Source: DASPJL01 sp035628645
GTDB lineage: Bacteria > Bacteroidota > Bacteroidia > Cytophagales > Cyclobacteriaceae
Length of the DNA stretch: 34,627 nucleotides
Reading direction: 5' to 3'
NCBI GenBank assembly: GCA_035628645.1
Contig: DASPJL010000019.1
Coordinates: 1-34,627 of the forward strand
Part shown: in pieces, positions 1 through 7,338 of the stretch
How positions within the stretch are numbered: position 1 is the first letter of the stretch
Layout: each line of letters starts with the position of its first letter
The notes under the pieces: generated by a model
Database searches by the model: none
The model's input: only the letters and a program-made list of their open reading frames with translations
Told to the model about the DNA's origin: nothing
Translations under genes and position numbers: made by a program

Positions 1-622
1 TTCTATCCATAAAAGCGGATGCAAAATGATCCGCTGATTTAAGCAAACCTCGTAAGGGTGAAAATCCATGCTTTTTTCTTTCACAATAAAGGGCTACATA
101 GTTTAAAGCTTTTCTAGCCTCGTCTTTACTTATTCTTTTAACAGGTAATTCAAAAGCTTGCAAAATTTGAATTGCATAACTGCTCCAATCATCCCAATCC
201 TTCAGATGGTTTTCAATGAAATTCCTATCTCTTTCGACAAGATCAATAATTCCTCTTCCTCCTGGATCATTTTGAATAGATTTATGATGTCCTATAACTA
301 AATCAATTAAATCATTCCAGTCTACCGCTGAAAAGCATGGAAGAAATGCCAGCGATGAAATTTCATGACGATGAACGTATTCTAATTCTCTCTTTTCCTT
401 TAACGTTTTAGCGTTGATGTTTTGAATTTTTCTTTGAAAGTAAGGATGTGCCTTTCCTAAATCATGTAGTATGGCTCCTTTTCTGGCTATCTCAATATTA
501 AAATCGAAAGCATATTTTTGTGCAAATAATTCAATTGCTTGAGTGACATGTCGAGTATGATCTAATAAGGTTAAATTGCCGTAATTTTTGCTTTTAGCAA
601 GTATTTCATTCAGGGACTCCAT
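1..622 (-). CDS. cas3: CRISPR-associated Cas3, N-terminal HD nuclease domain (cut by window edge)
   Basis: I translated this by hand from the ATG at 622; about 207 codons stay open to the window edge, so the C-terminal part is missing. Cas3 is the nuclease (HD) and usually also the helicase that degrades DNA recognised by a type I CRISPR Cascade complex. Visible metal-binding HD-domain motifs in order: LLDHTRHV near residue 20, AILHDLGKAHPYF (His-Asp pair) near 53, HRHE near 88, IGHHKS near 116, and GLLKSADHFAS near 194. This spacing is typical of Cas3 HD domains. It begins 3 bp after the stop of the cas5-like gene and is probably co-transcribed with it. Whether a helicase domain follows (Cas3) or not (stand-alone Cas3'') cannot be seen. 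Confidence 0.88.
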   Translation of the reverse strand, partial: MESLNEILAKSKNYGNLTLLDHTRHVTQAIELFAQKYAFDFNIEIARKGAILHDLGKAHPYFQRKIQNINAKTLKEKRELEYVHRHEISSLAFLPCFSAVDWNDLIDLVIGHHKSIQNDPGGRGIIDLVERDRNFIENHLKDWDDWSSYAIQILQAFELPVKRISKDEARKALNYVALYCERKKHGFSPLRGLLKSADHFASAFMDR

Positions 623-625
623 GGC

Positions 626-1204
626 TTAACTTCTAATAGGACTTCCAAAAACCTTTAATTCTCCAAACATCTCTGAGGCGTTATCAAAGCGATTATGACC
701 TACCTTAAAACCATTTGAAGAATCGGCAAAAAATAATTCGAAACCGTTTATTTCATCAAATTCAAATTCATTCATTTTTGATACAAATTCCGGAAATAAT
801 AGATCTTCATTACGACACAAACAAATAGTTTGAGTTAAGGCAACATTAGCTTCATCCTTATTTACAAATGCTAAATATAAATTTGGATTGAGCATCACAC
901 CCCTGTTGAGAATACCCAAATTAGTTTTGTATTGCCCTTTGTCTTTATAAACCAGTATTCCACCTTTTGACCAAGTTTTCTCCTGTTGAATGTCGATTCC
1001 CTGATAGTTAAGCCTATATCGTTTTATTTTTAAAATTTTTCCCATATAGCTTTCCCCTAGAAGGTCAGGAAAAAGCTTTTTCTCTATGCCTTCTAAAATT
1101 GAAGGTGTCAAAAACTGCTGACTAAAAGTCTCGCTATCTCTTACTGCAGTCCACGGTTTTATAAATCCAAATGGTCCCGAGTATTTAACTACATAATAAT
1201 TCAT
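626..1204 (-). CDS. cas5: Cas5-family Cascade subunit
   Basis: A 192-residue protein that looks like a Cas5 RAMP protein, the Cascade subunit that binds the 5' handle of the crRNA. The N-terminus has a short beta strand, then GPFGFIKPWTAVRD and an FLTPSILEGIEKKLF segment. This matches the Cas5 pattern in which a GPfa-like strand is followed by a PS-x-x-x-G helix. It is shorter than many Cas5 proteins (about 200-250 residues). Its start codon overlaps the stop of the upstream cas6 in an ATGA, which suggests translational coupling, and cas3 follows after 3 bp. The neighbours are the strongest support. It may belong to the Bacteroidota-specific type I variant once called PGING (Cas5p), but I cannot confirm the subtype without cas7 and cas8. 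Confidence 0.72.
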   Translation of the reverse strand: MNYYVVKYSGPFGFIKPWTAVRDSETFSQQFLTPSILEGIEKKLFPDLLGESYMGKILKIKRYRLNYQGIDIQQEKTWSKGGILVYKDKGQYKTNLGILNRGVMLNPNLYLAFVNKDEANVALTQTICLCRNEDLLFPEFVSKMNEFEFDEINGFELFFADSSNGFKVGHNRFDNASEMFGELKVFGSPIRS

Positions 1205-1867
1205 AAGCTTTCTATTAATGAACCTAATCCGATTCCAGTTGAATTTCCTAAACCGACATTCCAGGCAAATGCAATAGTTTCAGGCTTCCCTTTAATTATT
1301 ACAGGACAAATACTTGTTATATTGCCAATGCCTTTATAGGTGACTTTTTTTCGTTTAGCAAGAGGATAACTTCTATCGAATAAAATTTGTAGTGAAGTAT
1401 CTTCAAGTCCGGCAGTTTTTAACTTTGTACAAAGTGTTTCGGTTAATAACTGATCTGCCCCTTCATCATCAAAAAGATAATGTTTCTCTTTTTCTCCCAC
1501 ACTCCTTTTAATAAAAATCGGACTAGCTGCAAAAAACTTTTTCTTCGGATGAAAATTCAGGATCTTGTTGAATTGTGATATCAATAACTTTTAGTCCATA
1601 ATTAATTAGGGGATCAATTAATATGCCCTTAATTAGTTTTTTACAAAGATCTTCATGATATACGCTTATGAAAAAATGAGCGCCGTTCCTAAAGTTTAAT
1701 CCTTTTTCAGAACCCTTTCCTCCTTTAAGCCAAGAAAAAGAATATAATGAGGTTTTATCATGAATTTCATTCACGCCAATCCATTTATGTAAGGCTCCTA
1801 CTAAACTAGGAAGGTGATCAAAAGGAACAGGTTTGCTGTTTGAGGTTGTTTTTATATGTATTCGCAT
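1201..1867 (-). pseudogene. cas6: cas6 (copy 1), crRNA-processing endoribonuclease interrupted by a frameshift
   Basis: Two overlapping frames together make one Cas6 of about 220 residues. Frame one starts at ATG 1867 (MRIHIKTT) and runs to a stop at 1523. Frame two carries the rest and ends at 1201. The first has LHKWIGVNEIHDKTSLYSFSWL, split here as LHKWIGVNEIHD and KTSLYSFSWL. The second has FAASPIFIKR and the glycine-rich C-terminal loop GLGNSTGIGLG typical of Cas6. Removing one base from the A4 run at 1552-1555 (T4 on the coding strand) joins them as DPEFHPKKKFFAASP with nothing lost. The change may be a sequencing error, a true inactivating mutation or, less likely, a +1 recoding site. 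The stop overlaps the cas5 start (ATGA). Confidence 0.75.
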
Positions 1868-1992
1868 TTATAGGATGACTTTAAATAAATTTCCATTAAG
1901 ACAGCAAGGTTATAACTTGATATAAATAAATGTAAGGTTTACGAAATTTTAACTGTACTTCTGTATTGATATAATTCTTTAAAATAATTTCT

Positions 1993-2154
1993 ATGGCAGC
2001 AAACAAAAAACACCCACTTCCTCCAGACTTTAACAATCCCTTCGAAAACCGAGATCCTAATGAAGTTTGGGAAGATCTAAAGAAAAATGCGAAACCCGTT
2101 TCAAGAGAAGAAGTCTTCAAAAACTTTAAATCAAAATCTGAAAAGAAAAAGTAG
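1993..2154 (+). CDS. small charged protein between two cas6 genes, function unknown
   Basis: A 53-residue ORF from ATG 1993 to TAG 2154. It begins MAANKKHPLPPDFNNPFENR and continues with DPNEVWEDLKKNAKPVSREE and a lysine-rich tail. I do not recognise it. In its favour: coherent composition (proline-rich start, then an amphipathic charged helix), orientation opposite to the cas genes on both sides, and a strong palindrome with a T-rich flank 26 bp past the stop that could end its transcript. Against it: small size and no clear ribosome binding site, though those are often absent in Bacteroidota. The minus-strand reading of this stretch is low complexity and phenylalanine-rich, as expected for a shadow frame. 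Confidence 0.5.
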   Translation: MAANKKHPLPPDFNNPFENRDPNEVWEDLKKNAKPVSREEVFKNFKSKSEKKK

Positions 2155-2180
2155 TTCATAATATCACATTTTATTCGCCA

Positions 2181-2213
2181 AACCCTCCAAGGGTTTTAAA
2201 CCCTTGGAGGGTT
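2181..2213. terminator. perfect 16-bp inverted repeat between convergent genes, probable terminator
   Basis: The left arm at 2181-2196 (AACCCTCCAAGGGTTT) and right arm at 2198-2213 are exact reverse complements around one central T. On the plus strand the repeat is followed by GTTGTTTTTAA, a weak U-tract. It lies between the end of the small plus-strand gene (2154) and the end of the minus-strand cas6 (2225), where a bidirectional terminator would be expected. The sequence could also be a copy of a dispersed REP-like palindrome, which needs a whole genome to judge. Confidence 0.6.
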
Positions 2214-2224
2214 GTTTTTAACAA

Positions 2225-3019
2225 CTAAATCTGAATGACCTCTCCACACCCAAACCCCATACTATTCTTCTCCCCAAATCCTGAATAATACCCAACCTCG
2301 TGCAACCCCACCGGAGCGGTTAGCTCAAAATCAAAAAGATAGCCGACCACTTCCGTTTGTTGAGAGGTAAGCGCTTTTATGGTTATCTTCTTCCTTTGCG
2401 GCTCATTTAATAATTTAAAATCCATCGTTGCACCATTCACTTGGCTTTCAATCAACCCATCTGATATCGCTATTGAATGCGCTGTATATTTTGAGATCAA
2501 GTTTCTTATCAAAAATTCTTTGTATTCTCCATCCACAGGCGATAAATATTGAGCATACTTGGATTCAGGTCTTTTGGTCGTAAGGCATAAGGGAGATAAG
2601 GCCTTATACTGCATGCATTGTTTAAAATTAGGAACAGCAAGGCTTTCCACAGATTTTACAGTAAATGCTATTCTGCTTATGGCATCTCCCAACTGCATCT
2701 CCTGGTTTATGAACAAACCTTTTATAAAGCTTTCAGCAGCCTTATCTATCATAAAACTGATGATAAAGCTTACACTTTCTCCCAACAATTCAATCCGCTG
2801 ATATTCTTTTTGAAGCTTAAAAGGCCGGAGATCCAACTGTGAAAAAGTAAAGAGTTTAAATTTTTTGTACCCTTCTTTATAACCTTCGGAATGTAGAAAT
2901 CCGGCAAATGAACTGTCTGCTTTTTCAATAATCTTGTAAATAGCGGAAGAAAGCTCGTATTGGTAATTGATAGGCAGAAACCTTCCACTCGTTCGTTGAA
3001 GAGTAATTTTAAACCTCAT
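2225..3019 (-). CDS. cas6: cas6 (copy 2), intact CRISPR endoribonuclease Cas6
   Basis: A 264-residue Cas6, the metal-independent endonuclease that cuts pre-crRNA within the repeat. The N-terminal ferredoxin-like fold carries YKIIEKADSSFAGFLHSEGY (residues about 28-47, including the LHSEG histidine, a candidate catalytic residue) and then KFKLFTFSQL, a standard Cas6 signature. The C-terminus has the glycine-rich RNA-binding loop YYSGFGEKNSMGFGCGE. Length and motifs are complete. It resembles the classical Cas6 of type I-A/I-B/III systems and is clearly different from the frameshifted copy 358 bp away. It is separated from the cas6-cas5-cas3 run by an opposite-strand ORF, so it probably has its own promoter in 3020-3256, where I see no clear promoter motif. 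Confidence 0.92.
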   Translation of the reverse strand: MRFKITLQRTSGRFLPINYQYELSSAIYKIIEKADSSFAGFLHSEGYKEGYKKFKLFTFSQLDLRPFKLQKEYQRIELLGESVSFIISFMIDKAAESFIKGLFINQEMQLGDAISRIAFTVKSVESLAVPNFKQCMQYKALSPLCLTTKRPESKYAQYLSPVDGEYKEFLIRNLISKYTAHSIAISDGLIESQVNGATMDFKLLNEPQRKKITIKALTSQQTEVVGYLFDFELTAPVGLHEVGYYSGFGEKNSMGFGCGEVIQI

Positions 3020-3256
3020 AATAAAGATGATAATTAAGGAAAGGATTATTTATTGGCATGTCAGTTAAAAAAAATGTCAGAAAAATGAAATAGATAATGA
3101 TATGCAGATACTAATTAAAGACATAATTCATTAAAACAAAACTTATTTGACCATTAATTGTTTGAATCGTAATAATTTTTAAGGATTAAATATTTGATGT
3201 GTGCTCAACGAATCAAGGTAAAAAAGGGAAATACTAGAACCCTTCATTGTCTATTT

Positions 3257-4279
3257 TCAAATCTGTTCAAAAAACTTCCGGATTCTATTTTCCATTTCAA
3301 GATTGTCGAGCCCAATATTATGATGGCTTCTTTTTTTGTATATAAAAAATTCGATATTTTGTTCCAAGTCTGATTCTTTCATTTGATCAAAGAGCTTCTT
3401 GCCTTGTTTAGCAGGGGTAATGTCGTCTTGATCTCCGAAATGCATTTGAGTTTTGGGGAGCTGATTATAAAAATACAGAGGAGAGCCGGCAATCATTTTT
3501 ATTCGTGTTTCTTCAACAGAAGAAGTTCCATCTATTAAAGCATCCAGGAATTGGAATTTATAAGTAGGATCATTCTGATGAGTAGAAGTAAGCTCGATAA
3601 GATCTGTAGGAAATGCAATTCCAACCGATAACTTTACTCTTTTATCCCGTTCCGCCATTAACAGGGCCACGGTTCCTCCTCTGCTCCCACCTCTTACAAA
3701 AACCTTGTCTGGATCCACTTCACTAAAATTAGCCGTTACAGCATTTAAGCAAGCAATTGCATCATCTGTAGCTCCATCAAAAGCATCATTTCTTGTTCCT
3801 TCTGATTTTGGACTGGTATATTCTGTACCATTAATAGTTAATGACAAAGATTGTCCTCTTAAGGCTGGAACAACATATACAAAAGGCAGGGTGCTCGTTT
3901 CTGAATTTGATTTTTCTATAGTCAGATTTTGATATGTAACCGTATTATCCAATGCAAAACCATAGACATATAGCTGTATTGGTAAAGGTTTTGTTGTAAT
4001 GGGTAGCATTACTCCGGCATATTGTTTCATACCCATTAACCGAAAAGAAATGATTTTAAGCAAAATAGAATCGCTAATTATTTTGTGGGTTTGTTCTACT
4101 TTAAAATCTAAAGGGGATAAATCTCTTTTAAGCCATTCTTCTTTTACTTTATTAATTTCTTCAGCAGTAGGTTCTGCAAATAACTTTTTTTTATCAAATC
4201 CCTCCAAAACATCCTCCTGTTGGCAAGCAAAAAGAAAAAATAAGAAAGCAGAGGCAAGGCATCTTTTAAGGTAGATCAT
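3257..4279 (-). CDS. lipoprotein alpha/beta hydrolase, prolyl-oligopeptidase-like (S9) fold
   Basis: A 340-residue predicted lipoprotein. The signal peptide ends in the lipobox LFAC with Cys19, so the protein should be anchored in the outer or inner membrane facing the periplasm. The C-terminal half has an alpha/beta hydrolase core: nucleophile elbow RGGSRGG (Ser199), acid in HFGDQDDITP (Asp285 or a neighbour) and histidine in KKRSHHN (His319 or His320). This arrangement fits the S9 peptidase/acyl-ester hydrolase superfamily. The substrate cannot be told. It is divergent from the WYL regulator at 4588, with a 308-bp shared upstream region, so that regulator may control it. Confidence 0.8.
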   Translation of the reverse strand: MIYLKRCLASAFLFFLFACQQEDVLEGFDKKKLFAEPTAEEINKVKEEWLKRDLSPLDFKVEQTHKIISDSILLKIISFRLMGMKQYAGVMLPITTKPLPIQLYVYGFALDNTVTYQNLTIEKSNSETSTLPFVYVVPALRGQSLSLTINGTEYTSPKSEGTRNDAFDGATDDAIACLNAVTANFSEVDPDKVFVRGGSRGGTVALLMAERDKRVKLSVGIAFPTDLIELTSTHQNDPTYKFQFLDALIDGTSSVEETRIKMIAGSPLYFYNQLPKTQMHFGDQDDITPAKQGKKLFDQMKESDLEQNIEFFIYKKRSHHNIGLDNLEMENRIRKFFEQI

Positions 4280-4513
4280 ATAAATTTTTTGTACCAGTAC
4301 GATAATGTTTACAATAATCGCTACTCAAAATGTTTTAGCCAGCCAAAATCACTTTGCCTATTTTTCGTAGACATTAATAGTATAAATCAAGAAAAGCCAA
4401 AATAGATGCCAGCCCTCAGCAATTGAGGGGAAATTTTATTGAACCTTCAATTTTTTCTTAAAGCAATCAAATAAATTATCTTGTTAGCCTTATTTTATCA
4501 ATTGATAGAGTTG

Positions 4514-4570
4514 AAAAAAGTAAAAGCTAAAAGTTACATTCTTGCTTTTCCCAACCCTTTTTACTTTTTT
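4514..4570. promoter_or_regulatory. inverted repeat in the divergent hydrolase/WYL promoter region (4280-4587)
   Basis: The 308-bp gap between the two divergent genes holds no gene that I can find. Just before the WYL start are exact 12-bp arms, AAAAAAGTAAAA at 4514-4525 and its reverse complement at 4559-4570, 33 bp apart. A smaller hairpin (CCCTCA/TGAGGG, 4413-4429) lies upstream. The larger pair could be an operator for the WYL protein or a leader hairpin. The AT-only composition makes chance pairing more likely than for a mixed sequence. Confidence 0.3.
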
Positions 4571-4587
4571 GCATAGAAAAAGCTTAA

Positions 4588-5601
4588 ATGTCCTCAGGTA
4601 AACAAACGTATATCAGGTACCATATCATTGACCGGTGTTTCTCCTCACCCGGGCAGAAGTATTTCACCATAGAAGAGCTTTTGGAAAAACTTGCCGATCA
4701 TGATATCAAAGTCACCAAGCGAACCATTGAAAATGACTTCAAGGCAATGAGGGAAGACAGTCAGCTGGGTTTTTATGCTCCCATTGCTTATTGCTGGATC
4801 AATAAAGGTCATTATTATACTGATCCTGATTATTCCATCAACAAGCTTCCCATTACCCAGGACCAGGTGAAGCTGCTGGAGATTGCCAGTCACATCCTGC
4901 AACAGTTCAAGGGCATGAACTTCTTTTCAGAAATGGAAGAAATTGTAGATAAGCTTGGCAATACGGTAAAGGACCTTCGTAAGGGAGACAAGAAAGAAAG
5001 TTATCCCTTCATCCACTTTGAAGAAGCCGCCTTTCAGGAAGGGCTGCAGCACATGGCACCGCTAATCAAAGCAATCAATGACGAACAACCTGTTACCATC
5101 CATTACAATCCTTTCGGCAAGGAGCTCAAGGAGCATAACTTCCATCCTTATTTCCTGAAACAATACAAACAGCGTTGGTATGTGATAGGCAGGCCTGATA
5201 GTAAAAAACTTATTTTTCCCCTTGCACTGGACAGGATGAAAAATGTGAGTCACTTTGAGGGAGAGTATAAGCCTAATCCAATTTCCAATCCTGATGAATT
5301 CTTCAAAAACATCATCGGTATTTCCTATGCGCAGGCGCCTGCCGAAAACATCATTCTTTCGTTTTCGCCACAGCAGGGCAACTATATCAAAACCCAATAC
5401 CTGCACAAGTCACAAAAGATCCTGGTGGACAATGAAAAGGAGTTGCGGATCTCCGTGCATATAGTCCCCAATTACGAGTTTATTTCTCTACTGATGGGCT
5501 TCACCCCGGATGTAGAAGTCCTGGAGCCACAAAGTGTAAGAGAAAAAGTGAAGGAGCTTTTTGAGAAAGGGCTGGAGAGATATGGGAGTGGGAAAAAGTG
5601 A
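4588..5601 (+). CDS. WYL-domain transcriptional regulator
   Basis: A 337-residue protein with an N-terminal winged helix-turn-helix (about residues 5-60; TIEELLEKLADHDIKVTKRT, then TIENDFKAMRE). A linker is followed by a WYL domain (about 145-240) containing TIHYNPFGKE, HPYFLKQYKQRWYVIGRP and FPLALDRM, and a C-terminal WCX-like region (about 260-330). WYL proteins are regulators whose SH3-like domain is thought to bind nucleotide or nucleic-acid ligands; many sit beside defence genes or regulate their neighbours. Here the closest partner is the divergent hydrolase. The CRISPR locus is about 1.6 kb away, so a link to it is only a possibility. Length is normal for the family. Confidence 0.92.
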   Translation: MSSGKQTYIRYHIIDRCFSSPGQKYFTIEELLEKLADHDIKVTKRTIENDFKAMREDSQLGFYAPIAYCWINKGHYYTDPDYSINKLPITQDQVKLLEIASHILQQFKGMNFFSEMEEIVDKLGNTVKDLRKGDKKESYPFIHFEEAAFQEGLQHMAPLIKAINDEQPVTIHYNPFGKELKEHNFHPYFLKQYKQRWYVIGRPDSKKLIFPLALDRMKNVSHFEGEYKPNPISNPDEFFKNIIGISYAQAPAENIILSFSPQQGNYIKTQYLHKSQKILVDNEKELRISVHIVPNYEFISLLMGFTPDVEVLEPQSVREKVKELFEKGLERYGSGKK

Positions 5602-5836
5602 TTATTAGATTGTCTATATAATTTTTAGGTTAATAGCTTTATTTTCAATTGTCTGGTTTGGAATACTCCAATGTCTTCTGTCGGGTAAAGCTCTCCTAAC
5701 GCTACCCTATTTGTCATTTTCCTTTTTCTGGCACTCAATCCAAAATATCCATTATTACCATCAACAAAATCTTGCTGCAATGTCAAAATAATTTAGCCCG
5801 AAGGAGAAAATAACCTTGCAGCTAAGTAAGAAAGAC

Positions 5837-5933
5837 TTGGCTGCAGGAAAAAAAAAGTTGGCTGCAAGATTTTTATAATCATGCAGCCAACTTTTCAAGA
5901 TTTGGCTGCACAATTTTCAAATTTCTGCAGCCA
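5837..5933. repeat. clustered TTGGCTGCA repeats forming two hairpins
   Basis: The intergenic stretch 5602-5998 has no gene that I can see but carries five copies of TTGGCTGCA or its complement: plus orientation at 5837, 5858 and 5902, inverted at 5882 and 5926. The 5855-5866 arm pairs perfectly over 12 bp with 5882-5893 around a 15-nt loop, flanked by an A-run before and TTTT after. The copies at 5902-5909 and 5926-5933 make a second hairpin with the same stem sequence. A further TTGCTGCA is near 5772. The tandem hairpins could be a transcript end for the WYL gene, a small structured RNA or a mobile repeat. Confidence 0.55.
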
Positions 5934-5942
5934 GATTTTAAC

Positions 5943-5975
5943 AAAAAAAACAGCCGGATCTTTAGAACCCGGCTG
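5943..5975 (-). terminator. intrinsic terminator of the HU/DUF4469 gene
   Basis: On the minus strand CAGCCGG pairs with CCGGCTG (plus coordinates 5969-5975 and 5951-5957; loop of 11 nt) and is followed by eight T (5950-5943). It lies 24 bp past the stop of the gene at 5999-6688. Confidence 0.85.
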
Positions 5976-5998
5976 CTTGTTTTTCTAATCTGAGACTT

Positions 5999-6688
5999 TT
6001 ACGAGACCTGGAGTATATCTGCTAAAGCTCCTGTTCTTATTACCGAAGTGGTTTTGTATGCCCTTCGCACTTCAATGGTGTAGTTTCCCGCTGGAAGCTG
6101 AGGGATGCTGAACATCAGTTTTCCCTCCGTACGTGAAGCAATCACATCTACTTTTGTGGTAGTGCCATTTACAAAGAAGATGCCTTCATTTGCATTTTCA
6201 GGATCGAACTTAAGTTCCTCGCCGATGATCATTCCAATGCCTCCCGGTGTAATCCTGCTGTTGGAGATACCTGAATTGATATCCGTAAATTCAAGGATTA
6301 CAGGTGTAGGTAAAGGTTGGCTTGTCCTCTCTAAAATTGCGGATTGCATTTTTTGAGTCAGCAACAGTCCGTTGGAAACATTGGCTTTCACGGCATGCCT
6401 GCTGTAGTCAAAGACATCTGTTTTGGATTGGAACAGTCCGGTAATACCGGGCTTAAAGTTTGCAATAGGCAGATTGACGTTATTCCCTTCTGCTACTTCG
6501 TCCGTAACAACATTAAAGAAAAGGTGCAATATGGCGCGCATGTCGGACTCGGAAGAACCAGTACCGCGCTGCAACATTTTCCTGATGATGCTTTCGCTGT
6601 CATATACATTGTTTGCAAGAATTCTTGCTGATTGGTCATTAGGACCAGAAGTAATCGGATTTGGTTGTAAATAATATTTGATAGCCAT
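5999..6688 (-). CDS. HU-like DNA-binding domain plus DUF4469 protein
   Basis: A 229-residue protein common in Bacteroidota. Residues about 1-125 form an HU/IHF-like domain (IRKMLQRGTGSSESDMRAIL, then EGNNVNLPIANFKPGITGLF), the divergent class annotated as 'DNA-binding domain'. Residues about 130-229 are a DUF4469 domain with an Ig-like beta pattern (GIGMIIGEELKF, PQLPAGNYTIEVRRAYK). No signal peptide is seen, so it should be cytoplasmic, perhaps nucleoid-associated. It starts 8 bp after a 45-codon ORF that may be its leader and ends at a clear terminator. The exact role of the family is not known to me. Confidence 0.85.
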   Translation of the reverse strand: MAIKYYLQPNPITSGPNDQSARILANNVYDSESIIRKMLQRGTGSSESDMRAILHLFFNVVTDEVAEGNNVNLPIANFKPGITGLFQSKTDVFDYSRHAVKANVSNGLLLTQKMQSAILERTSQPLPTPVILEFTDINSGISNSRITPGGIGMIIGEELKFDPENANEGIFFVNGTTTKVDVIASRTEGKLMFSIPQLPAGNYTIEVRRAYKTTSVIRTGALADILQVS

Positions 6689-6696
6689 TTTAATTG

Positions 6697-6834
6697 TTAG
6701 TTTAAGTTTGAAAATTGATTTACTTTAATTGGTGTTAATTGATTGTTATACCAGGTCATTTTAAGTCTTCCTGCCACGACTGTTTCTGCCCGGTCTCTGA
6801 GATCGGCATACATTGTTAAGTTTCTCTTTTTCAT
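6697..6834 (-). CDS. possible 45-residue leader ORF upstream of the HU/DUF4469 gene
   Basis: ATG at 6834 to TAA at 6697, beginning MKKRNLTMYADLRDRAETVV and ending in an asparagine-rich tail. I do not recognise it. The reading is free of odd composition, includes a single Trp and Tyr pair, sits on the same strand as the HU/DUF4469 gene, and ends 8 bp before that start, so it could be a small gene or a leader peptide of the same transcript. No homology can be checked here. Confidence 0.42.
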   Translation of the reverse strand: MKKRNLTMYADLRDRAETVVAGRLKMTWYNNQLTPIKVNQFSNLN

Positions 6835-6847
6835 TGTATTAATAAAT

Positions 6848-6873
6848 TTTTATCGATCGATAAAACAAAGCTA
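6848..6873 (-). promoter_or_regulatory. Bacteroidota-type -7 box with an 18-bp palindrome over the probable start site
   Basis: On the minus strand TAGCTTTG (plus 6866-6873) matches the Bacteroidota -7 consensus TAnnTTTG exactly. Immediately downstream is the perfect palindrome TTTTATCGATCGATAAAA (6848-6865), which would cover the transcription start and looks like an operator. The small ORF begins 14 bp later. I found no good -33 TTTG element at the usual spacing, so the promoter call is tentative. Confidence 0.4.
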
Positions 6874-7338
6874 GAAGGAGGTACCGAAGCTTGTTTTCGG
6901 TGGTAGATTTTTTTTAAATATTTTTTTTCTGTCTCGATAAAGTCTTAAAATCTGACTCCGCTGCTCAACCTAGGTTATGCTTAAATTCAACCCGGAGGGC
7001 ATACTCTTTAAATAAGGGAAAAAATGAAGGATCAAGTAGAGATAAAAAGAGCTTAAACTAACAGGCAATTAATCGTTTTCCTAAGTAAAGCCATCATAGC
7101 CGGTCACCAAATCATATAAAATCAAAGTTCAGCATTGTCAAGCTGAGAAATTATTTCTCGAACTAATGGCAGGTTGAACCAATTCTTAGGGGTAAAGTAA
7201 GATGTTAGTGAGGACACTGACATCGGCGCACGGGGGTTAATTATTATGAAATTGCAGCAAAACCAAAGATAATATCAGGCCGAAGAAGTTTTAAAATTCT
7301 TATTTATAGATGATATTGATATTTTAGGCTTACTTGTT
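6874..7338. other. intergenic region with no recognised gene
   Basis: A 465-bp AT-rich gap between the HU/DUF4469 promoter and the YjdM gene end. I see only very short frames and no RNA gene, array or strong hairpin. Confidence 0.6.

Noticed and set aside
1896..2159. 87-residue minus-strand frame between the cas6 genes
   Set aside because: Phenylalanine- and serine-rich low-complexity translation lying opposite the more credible 53-residue plus-strand ORF.
1..3256. CRISPR array next to the cas genes
   Set aside because: I looked for regularly spaced 25-40 bp direct repeats on both strands here and through the window and saw none; the only strong repeat is the single palindrome at 2181.
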